A stretch of 64,000 bases of DNA from Mucilaginibacter sp. CSA2-8R (GCF_038806765.1 NZ_CP152389.1:2728001-2792000), one strand, 5' to 3'. Numbered from the stretch's first letter, positions 45,690-55,182 are shown. A program made the numbers and translations. Notes: generated from the letters alone by a model not told the origin.

Positions 45690-46943
45690 GTGAAATCTTT
45701 ACTGCTTAGCTGTTGCTGTGCACTAACGTCATTGTGCGCCGTGCATGTTCATGCTCAAAAAATAAAAACCGAGCAAATTACTTACCACTACACCCGCTTA
45801 CCTGAAATACCTGCTAAAGGAATTTCTAACTACCAGGTGACTTTTGAAGCTGCTTATGAAGCCAGAAACAAACAAGCTTTAAAAGATTACGAGCAGCAAA
45901 AAATAGCTGCTTCAGAAAAATATCGAAACGATATGGTGATGTATGGCCGCCTGGTAAAAGCAGCCGACGAGCGTTACGCCCAGGAAATGGCAGCGTATAA
46001 TAAAAAATCATTGGGCTCTAAAATTTTAGAGAAAGGACTGCTGGATACTCGTAAGCCTGTTCGTGAGCAAATTAACAAACCTTTTCTTGATGATATTGCC
46101 CGCCCGGTTTTGCAGTCTTCATACGACTACAGAATTATGGCTGATACCTACATTAAATTGCAAGGTTACAACAATGCCCCGGCAAACGCCATGAAAATTA
46201 TTGTTGTTATGTACGGATTTGACCATACTGTACCACGCAATATGGACCAGGAAACTAGAGGGTTATCTTTTGGCAGTGGTAAACCCACCTCATCTAAAGA
46301 AGTAAGCTATTACACCGAGTTTTCGTACCGGCACCCGATGGCGGTAAAGGTATACATGCCCGATGGCCAGGAAGTGCTGAGCCTCACACCGCCCGAACTT
46401 AATAGCTACAAAATTTACAAGGGCGCGTCAACTGACCGGCCTACCCGCATTAACAGTGAGTTGCTGACCAAAAATGCAGAAGAAAAAGTACTGCAGGACA
46501 ATTTGCGTTTTATTAACGACTTGTTAAATGACAAATTCGGTTTTTCGAGCGTTGACCGGGTGGCTAACCTGTACTACATTAAAAATGCCGACAGTAATTA
46601 CGCCGATTTAACTACTGCCTTTAATGAGGCATCGTCTGGCTTGCTTATGCTACAGCAAGATGCCGGTATGGCAAAAAACAAATTGCAGAAGGCCTGCGAT
46701 TTGTGGAGCACTGCGCTTAAAGAATCTGATATAAATAACAAAAAGGCTCGCATTAACAAAGACATTACCATGGGTGTTTACTTTGACCTGCTGGAGGGCT
46801 ACTTTGCATTGGGAGATGTACAAAACGGACAAGCCACACTTGATAAATTAAACGGCATGAGCCTTTCTTTTGATGACCGCCGTGCTAAATTAAGGTACGA
46901 CATGCTGTTTGCCGAATTGAAGACCAGACAATCACAAAACTAA
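45690..46943 (+). CDS. Secreted protein of unknown function, GTG start
   Basis: A 417-residue protein with signal peptide (MKSLLLSCCCALTSLCAVHVHA), starting at a GTG (45690). After it the protein is rich in helices (a charged stretch around EARNKQALKDYEQQKIAAS) and includes a middle beta-like part; the final 130 residues (SSGLLMLQQDAGMAKNKLQK, then TMGVYFDLLEGYFALGDVQN) look TPR-like. No catalytic motif is seen. It lies five bases before the third gene, so translation is probably coupled. Function not known. Confidence 0.75.
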   Translation: MKSLLLSCCCALTSLCAVHVHAQKIKTEQITYHYTRLPEIPAKGISNYQVTFEAAYEARNKQALKDYEQQKIAASEKYRNDMVMYGRLVKAADERYAQEMAAYNKKSLGSKILEKGLLDTRKPVREQINKPFLDDIARPVLQSSYDYRIMADTYIKLQGYNNAPANAMKIIVVMYGFDHTVPRNMDQETRGLSFGSGKPTSSKEVSYYTEFSYRHPMAVKVYMPDGQEVLSLTPPELNSYKIYKGASTDRPTRINSELLTKNAEEKVLQDNLRFINDLLNDKFGFSSVDRVANLYYIKNADSNYADLTTAFNEASSGLLMLQQDAGMAKNKLQKACDLWSTALKESDINNKKARINKDITMGVYFDLLEGYFALGDVQNGQATLDKLNGMSLSFDDRRAKLRYDMLFAELKTRQSQN

Positions 46944-46948
46944 TTAAC

Positions 46949-48385
46949 ATGAAATATTTTTTATTCACTTTGTCTTTATCAGCCAGCCTAAGCGCTTTTA
47001 GCCAGGTAAAAGTAGTTCAAGGCAGTAACAGTCCCGATTTTCAAACGCCGAAGCCAATAAAGTTCAGCTCGTTCAGTAACGGTGACACTGATTATTTTGT
47101 ATTTAAACGTCCTGAAAATGTAAACACCTACATCGTGGCCGACAAAACCGGCAATATCACGGTAGACAAGGACATACAAGTTATTCCGGGTGTAATGGGC
47201 AACAGCTATGAAGTTCAAAACCTACTGGTTGTAGGAAGCACACCTTATGTATTTGTAGAAAACCATGTAAAAGATGGCGGCACCAATACCATGGTAGCAC
47301 GCACTATTGATAAAAGTGGCAACATCAGCGCCACCGGCGTAACCATAGGCACCATCAACTTCACTAAACTGTCTGCCGCAGGCGACTGGTACACCTGCCT
47401 TACGCCGGATAAAAAGCACGTGGCTATCATCAGCAAGGCGCCTTACGAAAAAGGTCAGCCCCAGCAATTTAATTATTACCTATTGGATGAGCAGATGAAG
47501 GAAGTAAACAAAGGTCAGTTCGCATATCAGGGTGTTGACAAGCGAATCAGTGTTTTTGGATTCACTGCATCAGACAAAGGTGATATTTATATCCTATCTG
47601 AAGAATTTGATAAAACCTATAAATTTCCAGTACTGTACAAGTATACAGCTGGTGGGCAAGCAAGCATCATCCCGGTGATGATGGCCGATCCGGGTTTGAA
47701 AAACCTGAGCTACACTTACAAAGTAAATCCAGAAGGCGAATTGGTGATAGCCGGTTACATGCAGCAGAAAAAAACTTTCACCATGGGTGATGTAGCAGCC
47801 ATCGGCACATGGACCTTTAATTCATCTAAGCCTGATGAAGTAAAGACTTTTAATTTTGATAAGCCAATTACCAACCTCACTGCTCGTAACATTGTATACA
47901 ACGGCGATACTTTTTATTTAATTGGTGAGCAGTACAAATCTGAAAGAGAATCCAGAATCGTTAACACATCGCTGAATGGATTGGTAGATAACTACAGCTA
48001 CACACACGAAGATATAATGGTTACTGGCTTTAACACTGCAGGAAACAAGAAATTTGATATTCCGATCAGCCGTAAATGGGGTGTACAAAGCACCGACCCT
48101 GACCTGATGGTGGCGAGCGGCGTTATCAACAATAAACTGGCTTTAGTTTATAACGATCAGTACGGCAAATACGTAGAGGGCAGATATTACAAAAATTACA
48201 AACTACCAGTTTCGGTTCTGGTCACTAATGATGGGTTAATGGAAGCCCCTGTTACCTATGCAAAAGATTTTAATGTGATTAATAGCGGCCTTACACTAAA
48301 TCCTCAGTTCTTTACAACCAGCAACGGAAAAATTTCAGTTCTTTCGGTTGGTTCTCAGTCTGTAAAGGCTGCATCATTTCAATAG
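46949..48385 (+). CDS. Secreted beta-propeller-like protein of unknown function
   Basis: A 478-residue protein with signal peptide (MKYFLFTLSLSASLSAFS). The whole mature chain is made of repeated beta-strand blocks separated by short loops (for example DYFVFKRPENVNTYIVADK, KGDIYILSEEFDKTYKF, DTFYLIGEQYKSERESR), which suggests a beta-propeller. I see no recognisable domain signature. It starts five bases after the previous gene. A hairpin downstream closes the group. Confidence 0.75.
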   Translation: MKYFLFTLSLSASLSAFSQVKVVQGSNSPDFQTPKPIKFSSFSNGDTDYFVFKRPENVNTYIVADKTGNITVDKDIQVIPGVMGNSYEVQNLLVVGSTPYVFVENHVKDGGTNTMVARTIDKSGNISATGVTIGTINFTKLSAAGDWYTCLTPDKKHVAIISKAPYEKGQPQQFNYYLLDEQMKEVNKGQFAYQGVDKRISVFGFTASDKGDIYILSEEFDKTYKFPVLYKYTAGGQASIIPVMMADPGLKNLSYTYKVNPEGELVIAGYMQQKKTFTMGDVAAIGTWTFNSSKPDEVKTFNFDKPITNLTARNIVYNGDTFYLIGEQYKSERESRIVNTSLNGLVDNYSYTHEDIMVTGFNTAGNKKFDIPISRKWGVQSTDPDLMVASGVINNKLALVYNDQYGKYVEGRYYKNYKLPVSVLVTNDGLMEAPVTYAKDFNVINSGLTLNPQFFTTSNGKISVLSVGSQSVKAASFQ

Positions 48386-48442
48386 TGTATGTAGTTTATT
48401 AATAACAAACGCGATAAGCTAATCATATTTACTTTTAAAAAT

Positions 48443-48483
48443 AAAGCGCAGCTACCTATAATATGGGGCTGCGCTTTGCTTTT
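48443..48483 (+). terminator. Terminator-like hairpin after the secreted-protein trio
   Basis: Arms AAAGCGCAGC (48443-48452) and GCTGCGCTTT (48468-48477), 15-base loop, followed by a T-rich tail (TTTGCTTTT). The large loop makes it a moderate candidate. Confidence 0.6.
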
Positions 48484-48603
48484 GGCAGATATCATGCCTT
48501 TGAGTAGCAGATTATTTAAAGCATAATTATTTGAAGTCCACTTATCTTAATCTTTAAGGCATATTCAAACTCACCTTGTGATTACTAAGCGGGGTCGAAA
48601 CTT

Positions 48604-49470
48604 TTAATTTTTGACCATGCTGACAACTTTCTTACCTCCTGCAGCCAGTCCGACAGCGATTAAGCCGGCAGCTAAACCAAAAACAACTTCTTTAATAAAT
48701 GAAGGTAGGTTTGGCAAAACGTGATGCAAATAATCAATGTTGTGCACAAAAATACCGCCCGATACGAGTATTAAGGCAATAGTACCAACAACGGCTAAGA
48801 TGCGGATGATAATCGGTAAGGCTTTTACCAAAAAGGTGCCCAGTAAGGTTAAAAAACCTTTGTTATGCGAACCTTCAATCAGTTTATAACCGGCATCGTC
48901 CATCCGCACAATTAAAGCCACAATACCATATACACCAATAGTAGCTAATAAAGCTACTGCCGACACGGTTATAATTTGCACCATGAGGCTTTGGTCTAGT
49001 ACAGTACCCAAGGCTATAATTACAATTTCGATAGATAGAATAAAATCTGTTGCAACGGCCGATTTTATTTTGGCTTTTTCGGCAGCAGCTGGGTCTTGCT
49101 CCTTATCTTCAGTTACCTCATGCTCTTGCTTGGGGTGATGGAAAAGATATTCAATAATTTTTTCAACGCCTTCGTAAGCCAGGTAAAAACCACCTAAAAT
49201 CAAGATGATCTTGATAGCTGCAGGAAAAAATGCATTGAGTAACAACGCTATGGGTACAATGATTACTTTATTAAGCAATGACCCTTTCGTTATAGCCCAC
49301 AACACAGGCAGCTCTCTCGATGATAAAAAGCCAGTTGCTTTTTCGGCGTTTACCGCTAAATCGTCGCCTAAAATGCCTGCTGTTTTGCGGGCCGCCACCT
49401 TGGCCGTTACAGCTACATCATCCATTAAAGCGGTAATATCATCTAATATTGCAAAAAAGCCTGATGCCAT
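48604..49470 (-). CDS. DUF808 family inner membrane protein
   Basis: A 288-residue multi-pass membrane protein of the DUF808/YedI family. The start MASGFFAILDDITALMDDVA followed by AAKVAARKTAGILGDDLAVNA-like sequence and the segment SRELPVLWAITKGSLLNK is family-typical. I count about five or six transmembrane segments (for example NKVIIVPIALLLNAFFPAAI and FILSIEIVIIALGTVLDQSL). An acidic, Glu/Lys-rich loop lies in the middle. No function is established; it may be a transporter. It is alone on its strand. Confidence 0.9.
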   Translation of the reverse strand: MASGFFAILDDITALMDDVAVTAKVAARKTAGILGDDLAVNAEKATGFLSSRELPVLWAITKGSLLNKVIIVPIALLLNAFFPAAIKIILILGGFYLAYEGVEKIIEYLFHHPKQEHEVTEDKEQDPAAAEKAKIKSAVATDFILSIEIVIIALGTVLDQSLMVQIITVSAVALLATIGVYGIVALIVRMDDAGYKLIEGSHNKGFLTLLGTFLVKALPIIIRILAVVGTIALILVSGGIFVHNIDYLHHVLPNLPSFIKEVVFGLAAGLIAVGLAAGGKKVVSMVKN

Positions 49471-49672
49471 AAGTTATGTAAGTGTGGTTGAAAACGGCAA
49501 TGATACAAAATGCCTGTCATGATAGTAAGTATAATTTATACATTTAAGTTTGAACGCATTTGTTTTTGCACAAGCAGATAGTATAACGTTTGACAGTGCC
49601 TTGCTACCGAATACAGGCGCTGAAAATTAGTGGCTCATTTTAATTTAAAATAAATGACCGGCCGGACTACCT

Positions 49673-49718
49673 ATAAAATTAAACGGCTTGCCGGGCACAC
49701 CAGGCAAGCCGTTTAATT
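49673..49718 (-). terminator. Terminator of permease 2
   Basis: Perfect 16-base arms AATTAAACGGCTTGCC (49677-49692) and GGCAAGCCGTTTAATT (49703-49718) with a 10-base loop. Reading from the minus strand, the second arm ends in TTTAATTTTA. It lies 16 bases after the permease 2 stop. Confidence 0.8.
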
Positions 49719-49733
49719 ATTGCACAAACCAGA

Positions 49734-52100
49734 TTACTCGCTCCTCAAGTTTTTAATGGGGTTAGCCATAGCAGCCTTAACAGATTGAAAGCTTATAGTC
49801 AATAACGCAATACTCATAGCACCCAATCCGGCTATAGCAAATACCCAAACGCTAATGCTGATTTTGTAGTTATAATCCTGCAGCCAGCTATTCATCATCC
49901 ACCAGGCAATAGGCGATGCAACCAGTATGGAGATAACTACCAGTTTCATAAAGTCGCGTGATAGCAGGGCGGTAATGTTAATAACCGAGGCACCAAGTAC
50001 TTTACGCACACCTATCTCTTTAATGCGGTTTTCGGCCATGTAAGTTGACAGACCAAACAAGCCCAGACAGGATATAAAGATGGTTAATCCGGCAAACAAC
50101 CCTGCCAGCGAACCGATCCTTTTTTCGTTTTTAAATTTACGAGCATACTCGTCATCAATAAACTTGTATTCAAACGGATAATTAGGGTTGCTCTCTTTGA
50201 ATACTTGTTCGGCTTCGGCCAGATTTTGAGCCACAGGCTTTTGGTTATTGAGTTTGATGTGCATGCCGTTAAACCAGGCTTGCGGACCAAACACGATCAG
50301 TTGCTGCACTTTTTCGTAAGGCGACTCGTAAATAAAATCCTTTATTATCCCCACGACGCGCCAATTGTGGCCGTCGCTTTTTACAATCTGCCCCAGCGGA
50401 TTAGTTAATCGCATAGCTTTTACCGCAGTTTCGTTAAGCAGTATTGCTGTAGAATCGGCCGGGTAAGCTTTGATATCAATATCTCGACCCTGAACCAGCT
50501 TTACGCCCATAGCCTTTACAAAGTCAGCATCCGAAGCCATTCTTACAAAATCTAATTTTTTATCGTTTTCTGTACTGCCTGGCCAGCTAAAACCCCAGCC
50601 ATCACTGTTGCGGTTAGTTATGCCAGACATGGACTTTGTAACGGCTGTAGCAATTCCTTTTCGAAGCAACTCATTTTTAATTAAATCGTAGTGCTTGCTG
50701 ATGTCGCCTTGGAGCGGCACATAAATCAAGTTATCTTTTACATAACCGGTATCACGTTCTTGCGCGTGCTTAATTTGCTTAACCACAATGACGGTACAAA
50801 TCACCAAAGCTATGGCAAAGGTAAACTGAATAACTACTAATATTTTACGTGGTGTTACTTGTGCATTGGCCGCTTTAAAGGTACCCTTTAAAACCTTAAC
50901 CGGTTTAAACGCCGATAAGTAAAGAGCTGGATAGCTGCCTGCAAGCAAACCCGTAAACACTATGAAACCAATAGCTACCAGCCAATAAACAGGGTTGGCA
51001 AAAGGAATATAAATGTCTTTGCTAACTAAATTGTTAAAAGCTGGCAAACAAAGCTCTACTGATATGATGGCAATAACGCCTGCAAAAAATGCCAGCATAA
51101 CACTCTCGCCGATAAACTGCATTACCAGTAAGCGCCTGGGTGCCCCTACGGCCTTCCGAATGCCCACTTCTTTAGCCCGCTTTTCGCTGCGTGCGGTACT
51201 CAGGTTCATGAAATTTATACAGGCAATTAATAAAATAAACCCGGCAATAACGGTAAATAACCTCACCATAGTGATCCGGCCAGCTACATATTTTCCATTT
51301 TCAGATTTTGAATACAACCACGTGTCGCTAAACAATTGGGTAAATACATGGGTGGTGTTGCCGCCATCGCTCTTGTTACGATGTTTAATGGTGATATTAT
51401 CTATCTTTTTATCAAAGTTGGCCTGTTTTACCCCAAGCTTCAATACCACATAACTTCTTATAGAGTTGTTGCCCCAATAGGCGTCATCCCATCCCAGCTT
51501 TTTCATGTAAGCCCAAGGCAGCAAGTAGTCAAAATCAAATACGGTATTGTTGGGTAGGTCTTCCAGTACGCCGGCCACGGTAAAATTATCAGTACTATCC
51601 AGACGCACAACCTTACCCATCGCATTTTCGTCGCCAAAAAGCTTTTTAGCCCCTTTTTGGGTAAGCACAATATTGTAATTGCCTTTAAGCGCATCAGTTT
51701 TTCCCTGCACCATCGGGAACGAAAACGTAGTCAGGAAACCAGGGTCGGTGAAAATGCCATCGAGATTAATGTGCTTATCGCCAATAGTAAACAAAAACTT
51801 GGCATCGTTTGTCCTCACAGCATCCTCTACGTCGGGGTATTCTTGTTTGAGCGCTGGCACCATGGCCTTAGGCGTGGTTGGCCAGGCCCATACCTCACCG
51901 TTAAAACTATCGCGGTTGTTTAGCCTATACAGGCGATCTTTGTTAGCGTGAAAACGATCATGGCTCATTTCGTTTTGCACCCAAAGTAAAATTAGTATAG
52001 CGCTGGCCATGCCAATAGACAACCCTAAAATGTTGATTATAGAGAAACTAAAATTGCGCATTAAACCACGCCAGGCAACTTTAAAGTAATTTTTAAGCAT
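49734..52100 (-). CDS. FtsX-like ABC transporter permease, paralogue 2
   Basis: A 788-residue paralogue of the protein at 42369, same architecture: an N-terminal membrane helix (IINILGLSIGMASAILILLW), MacB_PCD-like periplasmic domain, FtsX core with NFMNLSTARSEKRAKEVGIR and the loop KAVGAPRRLL, a second periplasmic domain, and a C-terminal FtsX core (FLSTYMAENRIKEIGVRKVL as outline of the loop). It starts at an ATG at 52100. No ATPase gene is adjacent. It likely works with a cytoplasmic ATP-binding protein encoded elsewhere. A half-site array similar to that of paralogue 1 lies about 165 bases upstream of the start. Confidence 0.9.
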   Translation of the reverse strand: MLKNYFKVAWRGLMRNFSFSIINILGLSIGMASAILILLWVQNEMSHDRFHANKDRLYRLNNRDSFNGEVWAWPTTPKAMVPALKQEYPDVEDAVRTNDAKFLFTIGDKHINLDGIFTDPGFLTTFSFPMVQGKTDALKGNYNIVLTQKGAKKLFGDENAMGKVVRLDSTDNFTVAGVLEDLPNNTVFDFDYLLPWAYMKKLGWDDAYWGNNSIRSYVVLKLGVKQANFDKKIDNITIKHRNKSDGGNTTHVFTQLFSDTWLYSKSENGKYVAGRITMVRLFTVIAGFILLIACINFMNLSTARSEKRAKEVGIRKAVGAPRRLLVMQFIGESVMLAFFAGVIAIISVELCLPAFNNLVSKDIYIPFANPVYWLVAIGFIVFTGLLAGSYPALYLSAFKPVKVLKGTFKAANAQVTPRKILVVIQFTFAIALVICTVIVVKQIKHAQERDTGYVKDNLIYVPLQGDISKHYDLIKNELLRKGIATAVTKSMSGITNRNSDGWGFSWPGSTENDKKLDFVRMASDADFVKAMGVKLVQGRDIDIKAYPADSTAILLNETAVKAMRLTNPLGQIVKSDGHNWRVVGIIKDFIYESPYEKVQQLIVFGPQAWFNGMHIKLNNQKPVAQNLAEAEQVFKESNPNYPFEYKFIDDEYARKFKNEKRIGSLAGLFAGLTIFISCLGLFGLSTYMAENRIKEIGVRKVLGASVINITALLSRDFMKLVVISILVASPIAWWMMNSWLQDYNYKISISVWVFAIAGLGAMSIALLTISFQSVKAAMANPIKNLRSE

Positions 52101-52263
52101 TGTAAATTGTATAAGCAGGTAATTGCAATATGCTGAATTGGATGAAATAGTTAAAACTTTTACCTAACGTCAGCAATAAGCCACTTTAATAGTACACTTA
52201 CAAAGCCATTGTGGTAATTGCTTAATAACCAGTAATTTAAAAAACACAACAGGCTTATTAAAT

Positions 52264-52299
52264 GTACGCTTTTGGTACACTATCCGTTCAGCATCGAAC
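52264..52299. promoter_or_regulatory. Helically phased half-site array upstream of permease 2
   Basis: GTAC at 52264, GTAC at 52275, GTTC at 52286 and GAAC at 52296 are spaced 11, 11 and 10 bases. The first two form TGTAC-N7-GTACA, a perfect inverted repeat. The order of half-sites aligns with the array at 42215-42249. It probably binds a dimeric regulator that controls FtsX-like permeases. Confidence 0.5.
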
Positions 52300-52577
52300 A
52301 ATTAGATTTTATTGCATTACAATTTCTTATATAAAGCGGTGTAAACAAATTGTATTTAGCGATTCACTATGTGTTAACGGTTGACTCTGTGTTAATGGTT
52401 GAAAACACGACCCTATCATAGGTAACACTGTAATTCCGAACTGTACTTGCAACTATCTGCTAAAACATAAAAAACAACGATAGTACATCTGTCTCCCGTA
52501 TTAAAACCTTAAAAAAATACGTATTAAGGCCGCTATAAACACGCATTTGTACGCATAAGCCGATACTATATCTCAGG

Positions 52578-52585
52578 TACTTTTG
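52578..52585 (+). promoter_or_regulatory. -7 box for ssb
   Basis: TACTTTTG is an exact TAnnTTTG match 46 bases before the ssb ATG. The -33 TTTG at 52546-52549 is too far away (28-base spacer) to be convincing. Confidence 0.4.
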
Positions 52586-52631
52586 TTTAAATTAGTTAGG
52601 AGCTAGCACGATACCATTAATTACCATTGAT

Positions 52632-53021
52632 ATGCGCGGAATAAATAAAGTTGTATTAGTAGGCCACGTAGGTAAAAAGCCGGAGCTACGAAAATTAGAG
52701 AATGACATATCGGTAGCAAGTTTCCCGCTGGCCACCTCCGAGATGGGTAACCAAAACGGCATAAAAGGTGAGCAAACTGAGTGGCACAACGTGGTTATGT
52801 GGCGCGGCCTGGCCGATTGTGCTGCTAAGTACCTGGACAAAGGCCGTCTTATTTACCTGGAAGGAAAAATACGGACGCGGGTGTTTGAAGATAAAGCCGG
52901 AACAAAAAAACAAACCACAGAAATACTTGCAGAAAGTTTCACCATTTTAGGCCGTAAAAATGATTTTGATGTAGCTGAAGAGTTAACAACAATTAGTGTA
53001 AGCACACAACCTGAATCTTAA
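52632..53021 (+). CDS. ssb: Single-stranded DNA-binding protein (short form)
   Basis: A 129-residue OB-fold SSB. The start MRGINKVVLVGHVGKKPELR, EWHNVVMWRGLADCAAKYL and LIYLEGKIRTRVFEDKAG are typical. The chain lacks the long glycine-rich linker and the acidic DDDIPF-type tip that recruits partners; it ends in STQPES. It may be a secondary SSB paralogue, with the housekeeping copy elsewhere. It binds single-stranded DNA in replication, repair or uptake. It stands alone between two divergent regions. Confidence 0.9.
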   Translation: MRGINKVVLVGHVGKKPELRKLENDISVASFPLATSEMGNQNGIKGEQTEWHNVVMWRGLADCAAKYLDKGRLIYLEGKIRTRVFEDKAGTKKQTTEILAESFTILGRKNDFDVAEELTTISVSTQPES

Positions 53022-53109
53022 CATAGTAATTACCGGCTCGCGGTTAGTGAAACGCAATCAAACAAATTGTAAAATGCGTGGAGCTAACCGTAAACCGGAT
53101 AGTTTTCAA

Positions 53110-53436
53110 TTAAGCGCTTTTTTGATTTGTAATCTCGTTTTGGCGCTGCTCCATGTGTTGAATAAACATGTTATGGAAGTTCGATTTTTCTTCTTGCAGA
53201 CGATTCTCGTAACTGACAATGTCTTCCAGTACGTCGATGTATTTCTCTAAGGTTCTTAGATACGATTCCTGACCATCTGCCGAGATATTTTCTAATTCAG
53301 TCGAAACGGCATCGTAGAAGCCTTGTTCCAGCTTTTTAACAATAGGCTCGCCCCACTGGTCTGAAAGGCTACTGTTTATACGGGCCAGCTTAATGCTGCA
53401 AACCAGTGTTTGAATGTCAACGGGAGATAGTGTCAT
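53110..53436 (-). CDS. Small helical protein of unknown function
   Basis: A 108-residue ORF with ATG start at 53436, mostly helix-forming with charged residues (ISADGQESYLRTLEKYIDVL, then SYENRLQEEKSNFHNMFIQH). It has no signal peptide or recognised motif. Base composition and codon pattern look like the neighbours, and no real competing ORF covers the plus strand (a 67-aa shadow is less plausible). It ends 88 bases after ssb on the opposite strand. Call as protein is moderately supported; function unknown. Confidence 0.6.
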   Translation of the reverse strand: MTLSPVDIQTLVCSIKLARINSSLSDQWGEPIVKKLEQGFYDAVSTELENISADGQESYLRTLEKYIDVLEDIVSYENRLQEEKSNFHNMFIQHMEQRQNEITNQKSA

Positions 53437-53503
53437 AGCTTTTATGGCTTACACTGGTTATACGTTAACACCAATAAAAAAGATACACCCGGGAGCCTTT
53501 TAA

Positions 53504-53542
53504 ATAACTAAGCTCTTCCAACTATCAGAAGAGCTTAGTTAT
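53504..53542 (-). terminator. Terminator-like hairpin after the SDR gene
   Basis: Perfect 14-base arms ATAACTAAGCTCTT (53504-53517) and AAGAGCTTAGTTAT (53529-53542) with an 11-base loop lie 23 bases beyond the SDR stop. Reading minus strand, TTAT then TTTAAAAG follows, a weak T run. Confidence 0.65.
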
Positions 53543-53564
53543 AAATTTTATAATGTTACAGGGG

Positions 53565-54473
53565 TTACTTATAATCTTCTTCAGGAAAATAAGCAGCCGA
53601 ATCAACGTCTTGCAACAAACTTTGATGCATAGGCTGCCAACCAGTTAGGTTACGTGTCCATTCGCTTGATGATGGTGTATCTAAAGATGCAAAGTGCAAA
53701 AACCACCCAAAGTAGTCAGCAGCTTCTTGCCCGCTCTTGCCCTCTACCGGAATACCAAGACGCTTTCCAATAATGGCAGTAATTTCCCGGAAAGGTATTC
53801 CTTCTTCGGCTACGGCGTGGTAAGTTGCCGGTGGTGCATTTTTTTCTAAAATTAACCGGTATAACCGGGCGGCATCCAGCCGGTGTACGGCTGGCCAGCG
53901 ATTACTGCCTTCCTCAACATAAGCCGCCATCCCTTTCTCGCGTGCCAAATTTATAAGCAACGGTACAAAGCCATGGTCGTTAGCATCATGTACTGAGGGC
54001 GGCAAGCGCACTACTGACGCATTTACCCCACGCGCTGCAACGGCTGCGGCAGCTTCTTCGGATGCCTTACGAGGTGTTTTTGTAGTTTGAGCATTGGCTA
54101 CGTCGGTTTCTAATACCGGGCGTCCTAAACTGAGGAGTCCTGTGCCTGAGGTTACAATAAACGGTTTGGTAGTACCTTTCAGTGCATCGCCCATAGCTTC
54201 TATCACACCTCGGTCTGTTTCACAGTTCTCGGCAAACTTCGAAAAATCATGAATAAAAGCGGTATGGATTACCGCGTCGGCAGCTTCGGCTCCTCGCTTC
54301 AAACTGTCCAGATCGGTGAGTGCTCCCTGGTGCACCTCCGCCCCTGCGGCTTTTAACTGTGCAGCCGATGCTTCTGATCGGGCGAGTCCTAAAACCTGGT
54401 GACCGGCACTTATTAATTCCTGAACAATGGCAGAGCCTACAAATCCGGTGGCTCCAGTTACAAATACACGCAT
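53565..54473 (-). CDS. NAD(P)-dependent epimerase-like SDR
   Basis: A 302-residue extended/atypical SDR with the cofactor loop VTGATGFVGSAIV at residues 5-17 and an arginine shortly after (GLARSEASAAQLKAAG). TSGTGLLSLGRP replaces the common SYK region; the classical YxxxK is not seen. These proteins act as oxidoreductases or epimerases on unknown substrates. A Crp/Fnr regulator gene lies 127 bases upstream on the same strand and may control it. Confidence 0.87.
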   Translation of the reverse strand: MRVFVTGATGFVGSAIVQELISAGHQVLGLARSEASAAQLKAAGAEVHQGALTDLDSLKRGAEAADAVIHTAFIHDFSKFAENCETDRGVIEAMGDALKGTTKPFIVTSGTGLLSLGRPVLETDVANAQTTKTPRKASEEAAAAVAARGVNASVVRLPPSVHDANDHGFVPLLINLAREKGMAAYVEEGSNRWPAVHRLDAARLYRLILEKNAPPATYHAVAEEGIPFREITAIIGKRLGIPVEGKSGQEAADYFGWFLHFASLDTPSSSEWTRNLTGWQPMHQSLLQDVDSAAYFPEEDYK

Positions 54474-54600
54474 AATTCGATGTTTAGTTTATTTTTAAGA
54501 TGATGGCAGGCATATGTTTAAGCGTTAACCTATCAGCATCTTTTGTTACACCAAAAATCGTGGGTTAGCGGCAGCAAAAAGAAGACATTTGTCCCTGTTT

Positions 54601-55182
54601 TTATCGTTGTAATTGCGCCTGCCGGATGCGGGTTAAAGTTTTAAGCGATACTCCCAGATAAGACGCTACCATGCGCAACGGCACACGCTGCAATATACCG
54701 GGAAAGGTTTGGGTAAATTCTTCATACTTCTCTTCCGGACTCGAACTAATTGCCTTATATAAACGGTTGCGGCTTGCATGCAAATTATCAAAAATAAACT
54801 GCTCTGAAAAAGCTTTTAGTGCAGGTATAACGGCAAGTAATTGATCAAAGTTGTCTTTGGTCCACATTAGTACTTCACTATCTTCTAAAGCCTCAATATA
54901 GTAGGCAGAGGGTAGGACATTAGCGTAACTTTCGCCCTCGGTAGTCCAGCTTAATTCGGGCGAAAATTGAAGAATGTGTTCATTACCATCTGCATCCATC
55001 CGATAGGTACGCAAAAAACCATGATTGATGAATAATTTAGACCGGCATATCTCGCCGGCTTTTAAAATAAATTCTTTTTTACGAACGTGCTTAGTAGTGG
55101 CCGCTGCATTAATAAGGGCAAAATCGCGATCGGAAAGTGCTATGCCCCTTTGCATCATAAAATATTTCAGCTCGCTATACAT
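54601..55182 (-). CDS. Crp/Fnr family transcriptional regulator
   Basis: A 193-residue one-component regulator with an N-terminal cyclic-nucleotide-binding fold (FILKAGEICRSKLFINHGFLR, about 35-60, and later ALEDSEVLMWTKDNFDQLL) and a short C-terminal winged helix (RVPLRMVASYLGVSLKTLTR, about 165-185). The HTH is short, as in the Bacteroidota 'Crp/Fnr' branch that often sits next to an SDR or oxidoreductase and controls it. The effector is not known. It lies upstream of the SDR gene on the same strand. Confidence 0.9.
   Translation of the reverse strand: MYSELKYFMMQRGIALSDRDFALINAAATTKHVRKKEFILKAGEICRSKLFINHGFLRTYRMDADGNEHILQFSPELSWTTEGESYANVLPSAYYIEALEDSEVLMWTKDNFDQLLAVIPALKAFSEQFIFDNLHASRNRLYKAISSSPEEKYEEFTQTFPGILQRVPLRMVASYLGVSLKTLTRIRQAQLQR

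Larger units (their letters stand above)
52101..52631. other. Divergent regulatory region between permease 2 and ssb
   Basis: 531 AT-rich bases. It holds the half-site array at 52264-52299 and the ssb -7 box at 52578-52585. The rest shows scattered short AT repeats and no ORF I would support. Sigma-54 type boxes (TGGC, TTGC) were not found in the right arrangement. Confidence 0.4.

Noticed and set aside
51013..51453. 146-residue antisense ORF inside permease 2
   Set aside because: Entirely within a conserved permease gene; a shadow frame.
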